Assembly: GCF_003113895.1 (NCBI RefSeq)
Contig: NZ_BDUD01000001.1
Location: 962,416-1,026,415, forward strand
Direction: 5' to 3'
Length of the DNA: 64,000 bases
Source: Nostoc commune NIES-4072
GTDB taxonomy: Bacteria; Cyanobacteriota; Cyanobacteriia; Cyanobacteriales; Nostocaceae
The notes below the pieces were generated by a model. The model ran no database searches. It was not told where the DNA came from and saw nothing but the letters and a program-made list of their open reading frames with translations. This document shows, in pieces, positions 36,795 to 44,941 of the stretch (position 1 is the stretch's first letter; each line of letters opens with the position of its first letter). A program made the translations under genes and the position numbers.

Positions 36795-37841
36795 ATGTCT
36801 CAAAAAAATGAAACAACTATTCTTGTATTATCTATCTTAATCACGGTCGGGCTAATAGCTGGCGGTTTTTGGTGGTTTACTAAAAAGTCTGGTGTTAACT
36901 TAAACACAATTAATTCTGGTAGCACCAAAACGCCCCAAGCTGCATCAGAACAGCCCAGTGGCAATACTTTCGCTTCAGTACAGGATGTTCCTACAGGATT
37001 ATTTAATTATGGAGGCAGTACATCTTGGGCGCCGATTCGGCTGGTAGTTGACTCAGCACTTCAAGCTGCACGGCCAGAGTTTCGGCTGCGCTATGTAGAA
37101 CCGAGTAATGCGTCTCCTGGTTCTGGTACTGGCATTCAATCTCTGATAGACGGTCAATTAGCTTTTGTCCAATCCTCCCGACCAGTTCTAGATCAGGAAT
37201 TAAATCGTGCCCAGCAGCGTGGGTTCACATTGAAACAAATTCCTGTGGCAATTGATGGTTTGGCAGTTGCAGTTAACCCCAACCTTAACATCCAAGGGCT
37301 AACCGTAGACCAGTTAAAGTCAATTTACACAGGCAAAATCAATAATTGGAGCCAGGTAGGCGGCCCCAATATTCCGATTAAGCCCTATTCCCGCCGCATT
37401 GCTGATGGCGGTACGGTGGAGCTTTTTGTCCAAGATATCTTGGGTGGTCAACCTTTCAGTCCCAATGTGGAATTTATCTCCACAACCACCCAAGCCTTGC
37501 AAAAATTGGCTGGTAGTCCTGGTAGTATCTACTACGCTTCTGCCCCAGAGGTGATTCCTCAATGCTCAATCAAAGCCTTGCCGTTGGGGCGGACGCAAGG
37601 GCAATATATTGCTCCATACCAGGAACCATCTGTCCTCCCGTCCGAATGTCCTGGTAAACGGAACAAATTGAACATTGAGGCTTTCCAGTCAGGCAAATAC
37701 CCGATTACCCGCAATCTGTTTGTGGTGGTCAAACAGAATGGTCAGACTGAGCAGCAAGCAGGTGTCGCTTACGCCAACTTACTGCTGACCGAGCAGGGAC
37801 AGGAACTGATTTCCCAAGCTGGGTTTGTCAAAATTCGCTGA
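36795..37841 (+). CDS. Membrane-anchored PstS-like substrate-binding protein B
   Basis: About 348 residues, a paralogue of the protein encoded at 33900-34946: MSQKNETTILVLSILITVGL anchor, a Ser/Thr/Gln-rich linker, then GLFNYGGSTSWAPIRLVVDS, GSGTGIQSLIDGQLAFVQSS, IPVAIDGLAVAVN, LKSIYTGKINNWSQV, YYASAPEVIPQC and TRNLFVVVKQNGQTEQQAG. The ligand is likely phosphate or another oxyanion (family knowledge). ATG 36795 is preferred over 36768 for the shared start. A 297-base AT-rich gap separates it from the previous gene, so it may have its own promoter. Confidence 0.82.
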   Translation: MSQKNETTILVLSILITVGLIAGGFWWFTKKSGVNLNTINSGSTKTPQAASEQPSGNTFASVQDVPTGLFNYGGSTSWAPIRLVVDSALQAARPEFRLRYVEPSNASPGSGTGIQSLIDGQLAFVQSSRPVLDQELNRAQQRGFTLKQIPVAIDGLAVAVNPNLNIQGLTVDQLKSIYTGKINNWSQVGGPNIPIKPYSRRIADGGTVELFVQDILGGQPFSPNVEFISTTTQALQKLAGSPGSIYYASAPEVIPQCSIKALPLGRTQGQYIAPYQEPSVLPSECPGKRNKLNIEAFQSGKYPITRNLFVVVKQNGQTEQQAGVAYANLLLTEQGQELISQAGFVKIR

Positions 37842-37845
37842 CTCT

Positions 37846-37890
37846 TGCGATCGTCTCCGGCGGGGCGTAGCCCATCGCGCTCAAGACAGA
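37846..37890. repeat. REP-like palindrome
   Basis: GCGATCGTCTCCGGCGGGG, then CGTAGCCCATCGCG. The same GTAGCCC...ATCGC vocabulary occurs near 22510 and 23372, so this is one of a family of dispersed extragenic palindromes. Confidence 0.65.
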
Positions 37891-37920
37891 GTGGCGGAAA
37901 TCGCCGCTCTGAAATGTGCT

Positions 37921-38670
37921 TTAACCAGCTCTATTAATCGATTCTGCTGGCAAGCAAATGAGATTATCGCCTTGAGTCAGGATTAAGCCACGTTGACGCA
38001 GCTTACCCATCAAGCGGGTAACAGTAACACGAGTGGAACCAATCGCGCTCCCAATTTGGGCATGGGTAAGGGGGAAGGGCAGACAATAGCCGCGAATCAC
38101 ATCAGGATCAGTGTCGCTCATTGCTGGCTCTCCATATTCCTCAATTAACAATGTGAGAAATCCTAAGAGTCGGTCAATTGTGCGGCGTTGTCCCAAGGCA
38201 CTCAGCCACAGCAGCTTACGCTGGTGCTGATACCTAAAGGCATCCATAACTTCACGACGGAAGTGAGGCCAGTTATCTAAGTCATGCCAGTACATCCACA
38301 ACACCGCAGTTTGGTCAACATGGGCGTAGGACTGGAGTGTGAATGGTGATTGAGCAACAATTTCAAATGGCTGTCCCGCTCCCACAAAACCCAAGAACGC
38401 TTCTTCTGGGGTTCTGTTAATTCGTCGAGACGTTAGCTGGCTGGCAGTCGCGCTAACTTGGGCGGTTCCTACCATACGGATCGCACCCCTTTGCACCAAA
38501 TATAGCAATCCAGGCCGGGCTGGAATGCGCTCATCTTTGCTAAAGGTACGGCAGCGGTAGTGTTCTTGAGCCCAGTCAAGAATGCGTTGCCAAGTTAAAA
38601 AAGGCCGTGATGCCTCAGAAAAGGAGGATGGAGATTGCATAGGTAACAAAGAGCGTTCGGCTGAAGACAA
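37921..38670 (-). CDS. devH: Crp/Fnr family regulator, DevH-like
   Basis: A 249-residue Crp/Fnr protein: a cNMP-binding-like beta domain (residues 40-140, GLLYLVQRGAIRMVG; FLGFVGAGQPFEIVA) and a C-terminal winged helix (LPFPLTHAQIGSAIGSTRVTVTRLMGKLRQRGLI). The recognition helix GSTRVTVTRLMGKLR is NtcA-like. As I recall, it is very similar to DevH of Anabaena PCC 7120, needed for the heterocyst glycolipid layer, whose gene lies beside the RbcR-type regulator, as here. The residues that bind cAMP in Crp are not obvious. ATG 38670 or ATG 38640 (MQSPSSFSE) could be the start. Confidence 0.75.
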   Translation of the reverse strand: MSSAERSLLPMQSPSSFSEASRPFLTWQRILDWAQEHYRCRTFSKDERIPARPGLLYLVQRGAIRMVGTAQVSATASQLTSRRINRTPEEAFLGFVGAGQPFEIVAQSPFTLQSYAHVDQTAVLWMYWHDLDNWPHFRREVMDAFRYQHQRKLLWLSALGQRRTIDRLLGFLTLLIEEYGEPAMSDTDPDVIRGYCLPFPLTHAQIGSAIGSTRVTVTRLMGKLRQRGLILTQGDNLICLPAESINRAG

Positions 38671-38952
38671 AGACGTAAATAAAAGGGTGCAAGGAGTGTC
38701 TTTGTGTTGGCAAGGCAGGCATAACGCCTAACAGCGCCAGCCAATCCAAAGAATAGAAAGTAAATTACTCTCTACTCTTTTGTTATACTTCCTACTGTAC
38801 AATGATGGTAGTAAAGTTTACTTACTATTCATCGATTATTCATCAAATTTTATCCTCTTCTCATTTTTCTTTATCTAAATTAAATTTATACCGCAAGACT
38901 GATGACAAAAAAGTAACAAATATATCTTACATGATGATTTAAATAATATTAC

Positions 38953-39849
38953 GTGCATTATAAAATACAAGTTAGCAAATATACGTCAATCAAACAGTTA
39001 GTGTACAGTTACTTAATAAAATCACTAAGCATTGATACTTATAAAGCAAAAAATAAATGCATAAAGAATGAGAAAATACCTCTACATAAAGGTAGAGATA
39101 GTAATAGAATTTTATACACCTCAAGTGTGTCTTTAGGACTATCAAAATCTCAGAATCGAAAAGCAATGGAGCTTGCCAGCGCGATCGCCTCAGATATATC
39201 AGGGATCTGTGAGGACGTTTTTAGCATCCAAATAGTTCCCCCTGGTTTGATACATTTTGAATTAACTCACTCGACGTTAGCGACTTGGTTACAAAGTCTT
39301 GTAGAGGGGAGTGGGGAAGATGAGGGAGATGAGGGAGATGAGAGAGATGAGGCGAATAACCAATGCCCAATGCCCCATGCCCCATGCCCAATGCCTAATT
39401 TGTTTGCTGTTAAATATGCCCATGCACGCTGCTGTTCGCTGGTGCTTCTGGCTCACCGAGAGGGATTGATTAAACTTAGAGAACCAGTTCCAAATACTAG
39501 TCCAGCTTTTTGGAGTGTTATCTCTCCTAACCCTTTACCTTGGCTCAATGATGACGGAACACTGCGGCTAAATCACCCAGATGAGCGTCGTCTAATTGGT
39601 GAGTTAATACAAGTGGTAGACAATATACAGTGCCCTGAGGTTAAAGGTTCTGTAAAATGGGAAAAAGTAGCGTTGAGTTTGAGCCAAGCTTTTGAAAAGT
39701 TTTGGTGTAATTGCCGGATTTGGGGTGAGGTGAAAATTACTTCACCAGAGTTAGCCCAAGCCAGACTCGGATTGCTTATGGCTACTCAGTCAGTATTAAG
39801 ATTTGTCCTAGAGGAAAATTTGGGTGTTTTTGCGCCCTTAGAGTTATAA
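38953..39849 (+). CDS. DALR anticodon-binding-like protein, ArgRS-related without catalytic core
   Basis: About 298 residues from GTG 38953. Residues 60-115 resemble the N-terminal additional domain of arginyl-tRNA synthetase (SKSQNRKAMELASAIASDIS; VFSIQIVPPGLIHFEL). The C-terminus resembles the DALR anticodon-binding domain (AVKYAHARCCSLVLLAH; QARLGLLMATQSVLRFVLEENLGV). The HIGH/KMSKS catalytic core is absent, so it cannot charge tRNA. Residues about 118-148 are a low-complexity in-frame insertion (GDEGDERDE, then [12 protein letters not shown]). The role is unknown, possibly tRNA binding. The gene is divergent from devH. Confidence 0.65.
   Translation: MHYKIQVSKYTSIKQLVYSYLIKSLSIDTYKAKNKCIKNEKIPLHKGRDSNRILYTSSVSLGLSKSQNRKAMELASAIASDISGICEDVFSIQIVPPGLIHFELTHSTLATWLQSLVEGSGEDEGDEGDERDEANNQCPMPHAPCPMPNLFAVKYAHARCCSLVLLAHREGLIKLREPVPNTSPAFWSVISPNPLPWLNDDGTLRLNHPDERRLIGELIQVVDNIQCPEVKGSVKWEKVALSLSQAFEKFWCNCRIWGEVKITSPELAQARLGLLMATQSVLRFVLEENLGVFAPLEL
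39307..39399. repeat. Heptamer/nonamer repeat inserted in the DALR-like gene
   Basis: GAGGGAGAT units followed by CCAATGCCC/CCCCATG heptamers, the same repeats seen between genes at 11601-11632. Here they remain in frame with the coding sequence. Confidence 0.75.
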
Positions 39850-39894
39850 ATCGGTAATGTCGCTTAGGCCAAAAGAAAAACTTTTATATATCTA

Positions 39895-39923
39895 TTGACT
39901 CAATGCATCACCTCAGCTACATT
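39895..39923 (+). promoter_or_regulatory. Sigma70-type promoter of a putative small RNA
   Basis: TTGACT (39895-39900), a 17-bp spacer, and TACATT (39918-39923). The close consensus and ideal spacing predict transcription starting near 39929, just before a hairpin-ended RNA. Confidence 0.65.
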
Positions 39924-39928
39924 AACAG

Positions 39929-39997
39929 GTGTGTGAGGAGCGAACCAGCTAGGACACCGAGACGAAACACGGCCAGTCGTCGGTGTCCTTTCTGATT
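39929..39997 (+). ncRNA. Putative small RNA, about 65-70 nt
   Basis: A near-consensus promoter ends 6 bases before the region. The RNA would start GGTGTGTGAGGAGCGAACC and end in a strong hairpin: AGGACACCGA (39951-39960) pairs with TCGGTGTCCT (39980-39989), followed by TTTCTGATTT. No start codon with a frame follows the purine-rich GAGGAG, so a leader peptide is unlikely. GUGUGAGGAG is complementary over 10 nt to the conserved CUCCUCACAC core of cyanobacterial Yfr1 RNA. It lies between the convergent DALR-like and HAD genes. The identity is unknown. Confidence 0.55.
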
Positions 39998-40029
39998 TAT
40001 ATGGGTTGGGTTTGAAAAATTGCCTTCAC

Positions 40030-40899
40030 CTACAGCAAAAACTTTTCAATTGCTACTGCTGCACCATCTTCCTCTACGTTGGGAGCTACCCACTGCGCGA
40101 TCGCTTGCACTCCTGCTGGTGCGTTGCCCATAGCTACACCCAGTCCGACATACTCCAGCATTTCTACATCATTGAAGTTATCGCCAATTGCCATAACATT
40201 GGCTAACTCTAATCCCAGCAGTTCTTCGGCTAGGTAACGTACAGCAGTTCCTTTATTCACAGAGGCGTTAGTTGCTTCAAAGAAGGTAGCAACAGATGTT
40301 GTGAGATAAAGTTCAGCCGGTGTGTACTGAAGGCGCAAATTTCCCAATAGCTTTTCGATTACATCAGTGTCATCACACAAAGCAAGAATTTTTGTCGGTT
40401 CATTTGTTAAGGCTTGACGCAAATCACCTACTGGAATCGGGGTAATACCAGAACGTTCTGCATAAATTTTGGTTTCTCTGGTTACTTCACGGACGTATAG
40501 TTGATCGTTGATGTAGAAGTGGACAGATAGGAGCGATCGCAATTCAGGCTGTTCAAAATAGTCGAGTAACTTGTGGGCGATTTCACTAGAAACAGTCCAA
40601 TGGCGATGGATTTTTTGGGTGATCGGATCTTGAATCCAGGCTCCCTGATAGGCCATTAATGGTAGAGTAGAGCCGATGTCTTGGTGAAAGCGCAAGGCTG
40701 AACGATACATTCGGCCTGTAGCGATCGCCACTTGAATTCCTCGTGCTTGCGCTGCAATAATAGCTTGCTTTACAGGTTCGCTGATGGTGTTAGAGTGTCC
40801 AGCGATCGTGCCATCTATATCCAAAACTAGTAGTTTAATGTCTTTCGTCGCAGACTGATGCTCAGTAGATGCCAAGTGTGTAGCAGATGCTTTCGGCAT
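40030..40899 (-). CDS. Cof-type HAD family phosphatase
   Basis: A 289-residue HAD hydrolase of the Cof (IIB) type: LLVLDIDGTIAGHSNTIS holds the nucleophile DxD, AIATGRMYRSALRFHQDIG is motif II, KGTAVRYLAEELLGL carries the motif III Lys and MAIGDNFNDVEMLEYVGLGVAMGNA is motif IV (core AIGDNFNDVEMLE). The large cap domain lies between motifs II and III. It dephosphorylates sugar phosphates, flavin or nucleotide-type substrates; the specific substrate is unknown. ATG 40899 fits. The N-terminal about 20 residues are polar and non-conserved. Confidence 0.88.
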   Translation of the reverse strand: MPKASATHLASTEHQSATKDIKLLVLDIDGTIAGHSNTISEPVKQAIIAAQARGIQVAIATGRMYRSALRFHQDIGSTLPLMAYQGAWIQDPITQKIHRHWTVSSEIAHKLLDYFEQPELRSLLSVHFYINDQLYVREVTRETKIYAERSGITPIPVGDLRQALTNEPTKILALCDDTDVIEKLLGNLRLQYTPAELYLTTSVATFFEATNASVNKGTAVRYLAEELLGLELANVMAIGDNFNDVEMLEYVGLGVAMGNAPAGVQAIAQWVAPNVEEDGAAVAIEKFLL

Positions 40900-41027
40900 A
40901 ATTTCCTAGATTTTAAGTTCCAGTAAGAGGTTAACTCAGAACTTGCACCACGACCGCCTCAGAATTCATTCTGAGGCTTATAGCTAAAGTCTTCTAAAGA
41001 AGACTAAGTAAGGAGTTTAGTCCACGC

Positions 41028-41124
41028 TTAGTACGCCACGGCGTAAATAGAGCAACCATTTAAAATCCCTAAAAAGCCTGTTCCATAATACTTTTGACTT
41101 TTGACTTCCGCTTTGCGGTACTAG
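41028..41124 (-). repeat. Dispersed about 100-bp repeat element, copy 2
   Basis: Reverse-complement copy of 8823-8925, beginning TTAGTACGCCACGGCG and ending CCGCTTTGCGGTACTAG on the plus strand. It lies in the promoter region of polA, about 50 bases before the start codon. A separate perfect palindrome, AGTCTTCT-AA-AGAAGACT (40988-41005), precedes it. Confidence 0.8.
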
Positions 41125-41173
41125 CATCTGAAATTGCTAACTATGTGACAAAGCTTCTGGCTAAAATAGGGGT

Positions 41174-44113
41174 ATGTCTGAAATCACTTCTGCAACCGCA
41201 ACACGCCCCACGTTCATCCTCGTAGATGGACACTCCCTGGCTTACCGTTCATACTTTGCTTTCGCCAAAGGGCGAGATGGAGGGCTGCGTACAAAAACGG
41301 GCATTCCTACCAGTATATGTTTTGGTTTTGTGAAGTGCCTGCTGGAGGTAATGGCAACACAACAGCCCCAAGCAATGGCGATCGCTTTTGATTTGGGTGA
41401 GGCCACTTTTCGTCATGAAGCTGACGATACTTATAAAGCCGATCGCAAAGAAACGCCAGAAGACTTCATTCCCGACTTAGAAAACCTGCATGAATTGCTG
41501 AATGGCTTCAATTTACCAATTTTTACTGCCCCTGGTTACGAGGCAGATGATGTTTTGGGAACATTATCACAACGAGTAACTGCTGCTGGGTATAGGGTGA
41601 AGATTCTCACTGGCGATCGCGATTTATTTCAACTGATCGACTCTGACAAAGAAATCACTGTTCTAAATTTTAGTCCAGATGCCTTAAAACGCTCTACAAA
41701 TAGCATTGCGGAATTTAAAGCAGAACAAGTCAAAGAGAAAATGGGGGTTTTACCTTCACAAATTGTTGATTTTAAAGCTCTTTGTGGTGATAAATCAGAT
41801 AATATTCCTGGTGTCAAGGGAATTGGGGACAAGACAGCAGTGCAGCTGTTAAATACTTATGATTCACTTGATGGTGTTTATGCTGCGTTAGATGAAATAA
41901 AAGGCGCAACTCAGAAAAAACTGGCAACGGGTAAAGAAGATGCCGAGAAGTCTCGCTATTTGGCAACCATAGTTTTAGATGTTCCTATAGAGTTTAATTT
42001 AGAAGATTGCAAGTTAAAAGGCTTTGATACAAACGTTTTAGCACCAATTTTAGAAAAGTTAGAATTCAAGTCTTTTTTAGGTAAAATAAACGACTTGCAG
42101 CAACGTTTTGGTGGCAAAGTTGAAGAAAAGCAAGAAGCCAAAACAGATATAAGTAGCCCCAATACTAACTTAGAATTCAATACTAATGAAGATAATGATT
42201 TGTGGTTTTTCAGTGCTAGCGATACAGCAGCAGTTACACAACAATCTACTTCCCAAATTACACCACGCATCATCAACACTGAAGCCAAATTAGATGAGTT
42301 GGTGAAACTTTTGCAAAAATTCACTAATCCAGAAACACCCGTTGCTTGGGACACTGAAACCACCGATTTAGAACCGAGAGATGCTGAGTTAGTAGGAATT
42401 GGTTGCTGCTGGGGAATCCAACCAGATGAGGTAGCCTATATTCCTGTGGGGCATAAAACTGGGGAAAATTTGCATAAAGATTTGACGCTAGAAGCATTAC
42501 GCCCAATTCTCGAAAGTACTGATTATCCGAAAGCTTTACAGAATGGGAAATTTGACCGCTTAGTTTTAAAGTGTCAAGGAATTAATTTAGCGGGAGTAGT
42601 TTTTGATCCTATGCTCGCAAGTTACATTCTAAATCCCGATTCAAGTCATAATTTGATGGATTTGTCACAGCGATATTTGGGATTAATAGCGAAAAGTTAT
42701 TTAGATTTAGTTCCTAAAGGTAAAACTATTGCTGATATAGATATTCCTGCGGTAGCAGATTACTGTGGTATGGATGCTTATTCTACCTTTAGCTTAGTGG
42801 CTAAATTGCGTGAAGAACTGGATAAAATTCCAACTTTGTCTAAGCTATTAGTAGAAGTGGAACAGCCACTAGAAGCGGTTTTAGCTGAAATGGAATACAC
42901 GGGTGTCCGCATTAATTCAGCTTATTTACAAGAGCTTTCCCAGCATTTAGAAACTGAGCTAGCCAGGTTAAAAGAGGAAGCCACTGAAATAGCTGGGGAA
43001 AATTTTAACTTGGGTTCGCCTAAGCAGTTGAGCCAAATTTTGTTTGAAAAGTTGGGGTTAAGTACTAGACATTCTCGTAAAATTCAAACGGGCTTTTCTA
43101 CAGATGCAGCAACGCTGGAAAAACTTCAAGAAGATGATAAAAGTGGATTTGTTGAGGCGATCATTGAGTATCGCACTCTATCTAAATTAAAGTCTACTTA
43201 TGTTGATGCATTACCTGCATTGGTGCGTCCAGATACACAGCGAGTACATACTGATTTTAATCAAGCAGCAACATCAACTGGTAGGCTATCTTCTTCTAAT
43301 CCAAATTTGCAAAATATCCCCATTCGTACGGCTTTTAGTCGCCAAATTCGCAAGGCATTTTTGCCAGAATCTGGTTGGTTAATGGTAGCTGCTGATTACT
43401 CACAAATTGAATTGCGGATTTTGGCTCATTTGAGTCAAGAGCCAATATTAGTGCAAGCATATCAGCAAAATGAAGATGTTCACACTGTGACGGCGCGGTT
43501 AGTGTTTGAAAAAGAAAATATAACCTCAGAAGAACGAGGGATAGCAAAAACTATCAATTTTGGTGTGATTTATGGAATGGGTTCTTTAAGGTTTTCGCGT
43601 TCAACTGGGATAGATAAGACTATTGCTAACGAGTTCATTAAGCGGTTTAATGAACGATATCCGAAAGTTTTTGCATATTTAGAGCGAATGAAAAAAGAAG
43701 CGATCGCTTTTGGTTATGTAGAAACTATTCACGGTCGCCGTCGTTATTTTGACTTTACTAATAACAGTTTACGCAGATTAAAAGGTAGTAACCCAGAAGA
43801 TATTGATCTAAGTAAATTGAAGAATTTGGGTGCTTATGATGCAGGTTTACTACGCTCTGCTGCTAATGCACCAATTCAAGGTTCTAATGCTGATATTATC
43901 AAAATTGCAATGGTGAGATTGCATGAGGTTTTGAAGAACTATCAGGCGCGTTTGTTGTTGCAAGTTCACGATGAATTGGTGTTTGAAATTCCCCCTGATG
44001 AATGGGAAGAATTACAACCGCAAATTAAGTCGGTGATGGAAAATGCAGTCCAGTTAAGTGTACCGTTACTTGTGGATGCGCGTGTCGGTGAAAATTGGAT
44101 GGAGACGAAGTAA
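41174..44113 (+). CDS. polA: DNA polymerase I
   Basis: A 979-residue enzyme with all three domains. The 5' nuclease (1-290) shows FILVDGHSLAYRSYFAF, YEADDVLGTL and GVKGIGDKTAVQLL. The 3'-5' exonuclease (about 370-560) keeps VAWDTETTDLEPRD, NGKFDRLVLK and YCGMDAYSTF, so proofreading looks active, unlike Taq. The polymerase domain has DYSQIELRILAHLSQE (motif A), KTINFGVIYGMGS (motif B) and LQVHDELVFEIP (motif C). It fills gaps and removes RNA primers. It starts with ATG 41174; GGGG lies about 4 bases upstream. Single-gene transcript, convergent with psb27. Confidence 0.96.
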   Translation: MSEITSATATRPTFILVDGHSLAYRSYFAFAKGRDGGLRTKTGIPTSICFGFVKCLLEVMATQQPQAMAIAFDLGEATFRHEADDTYKADRKETPEDFIPDLENLHELLNGFNLPIFTAPGYEADDVLGTLSQRVTAAGYRVKILTGDRDLFQLIDSDKEITVLNFSPDALKRSTNSIAEFKAEQVKEKMGVLPSQIVDFKALCGDKSDNIPGVKGIGDKTAVQLLNTYDSLDGVYAALDEIKGATQKKLATGKEDAEKSRYLATIVLDVPIEFNLEDCKLKGFDTNVLAPILEKLEFKSFLGKINDLQQRFGGKVEEKQEAKTDISSPNTNLEFNTNEDNDLWFFSASDTAAVTQQSTSQITPRIINTEAKLDELVKLLQKFTNPETPVAWDTETTDLEPRDAELVGIGCCWGIQPDEVAYIPVGHKTGENLHKDLTLEALRPILESTDYPKALQNGKFDRLVLKCQGINLAGVVFDPMLASYILNPDSSHNLMDLSQRYLGLIAKSYLDLVPKGKTIADIDIPAVADYCGMDAYSTFSLVAKLREELDKIPTLSKLLVEVEQPLEAVLAEMEYTGVRINSAYLQELSQHLETELARLKEEATEIAGENFNLGSPKQLSQILFEKLGLSTRHSRKIQTGFSTDAATLEKLQEDDKSGFVEAIIEYRTLSKLKSTYVDALPALVRPDTQRVHTDFNQAATSTGRLSSSNPNLQNIPIRTAFSRQIRKAFLPESGWLMVAADYSQIELRILAHLSQEPILVQAYQQNEDVHTVTARLVFEKENITSEERGIAKTINFGVIYGMGSLRFSRSTGIDKTIANEFIKRFNERYPKVFAYLERMKKEAIAFGYVETIHGRRRYFDFTNNSLRRLKGSNPEDIDLSKLKNLGAYDAGLLRSAANAPIQGSNADIIKIAMVRLHEVLKNYQARLLLQVHDELVFEIPPDEWEELQPQIKSVMENAVQLSVPLLVDARVGENWMETK

Positions 44114-44200
44114 GTTGAACTCTGACAAGGCTTTTAGCTATAAAAGTGTCAATCAGTTTATTTGAAAATTTAAAAATTTTATATCAAATTGACAAAGTAA

Positions 44201-44227
44201 TCAAGAGCCAAAAGTATTGACTCTTGA
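44201..44227. terminator. Stem-loop between convergent polA and psb27
   Basis: TCAAGAG (44201-44207) pairs with CTCTTGA (44221-44227), 13-base loop, no U-run. It could serve as a shared weak terminator or RNA-processing hairpin. Confidence 0.4.
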
Positions 44228-44255
44228 TGATGGAGTAGTAGGCAATAGTTAAAAA

Positions 44256-44654
44256 TTAACCGCCACGCTTTAGCGCTGCTTCTACCTGCTGTAACTCCTT
44301 CTCTAAACGATTTTTGAGTTTTTCGGGTACAGGACGATTTGGGTAAGAACTGTAGTGTCCAGCCAGGGAGTTGAGGGCTGTTCGCATGGTTGTAAAAGAG
44401 CCAAGACCAGAAACAGAGTTAACTCGCTGATAGCGAGCCGAAAAGTCATTAATTTTTTGACGCGCTTCTGCTTGAACTGCTGCTTTGTCTGATGAATCTT
44501 GTGATAGATCCAGAGCTTGTCTCATAATATTGACCACAGCTAAGGTGTCTTGGCGATAATCCCCAGTTAAGCTATCTGGACTGCCAGAACAGCCCATTAA
44601 GCCGATAGATACAACCAAAACCAGCGCAAGCAAACGCGACCAATAGCGCTTCAT
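44256..44654 (-). CDS. psb27: Photosystem II assembly lipoprotein Psb27
   Basis: About 132 residues. The signal peptide ends in the lipobox LMGCSG (Cys near 22), giving a lipoprotein on the lumenal side of the thylakoid. The mature four-helix bundle includes DSLTGDYRQDTLAVVNIMRQ, ARQKINDFSARYQR, SFTTMRTALNSLAGHYSSYP and PEKLKNRLEKELQQVEAALKRGG (core KNRLEKELQQVE), typical for Psb27. It binds CP43 in assembling or repairing PSII and delays Mn-cluster attachment. ATG 44654 (MKRYWSRLLAL) is preferred over upstream ATG codons because it gives a normal n-region. Confidence 0.92.
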   Translation of the reverse strand: MKRYWSRLLALVLVVSIGLMGCSGSPDSLTGDYRQDTLAVVNIMRQALDLSQDSSDKAAVQAEARQKINDFSARYQRVNSVSGLGSFTTMRTALNSLAGHYSSYPNRPVPEKLKNRLEKELQQVEAALKRGG

Positions 44655-44731
44655 ATGCATTAAGTAAAAGAATACGTAAATCAACGTCCATCGTATCTTG
44701 GATTGGTATCTTGGGGATCAATTGAATGGGA

Positions 44732-44790
44732 AGAGATACGATTAATTGCGTCTGTACTGCGGAGAGACGAGATTAATCGCGTTTGTAGGC
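44732..44790. repeat. Two imperfect direct repeats of about 30 bp
   Basis: AGAGATACGATTAATTGCGT, then AGAGACGAGATTAATCGCGT. A degenerate tandem repeat in the spacer between psb27 and the PAP2 gene; no gene is visible in that 287-base gap. Confidence 0.6.
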
Positions 44791-44941
44791 TGGGCTGTTT
44801 TTACCTAAAAGGCGCTCGTACAAGTATATTGGGCAAAAAAATCGGGTGATTAAAAAATCTGATGGGATAATTCTCACCCAGATGCCTTCTTTGCAAGAGA
44901 CTTTAGCAAAGGTAACTCCTTCGGTGTACAGACTTAAAGAT

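Noticed and set aside
38671..38952. NtcA site (GTA-N8-TAC) before devH
   Set aside because: No exact match was found; the nearest sequences lack one half site.
39929..39997. Assignment of the small RNA as Yfr1 itself
   Set aside because: The plus-strand RNA carries the complement of the Yfr1 core, and the minus strand lacks a terminator U-run in the right place.
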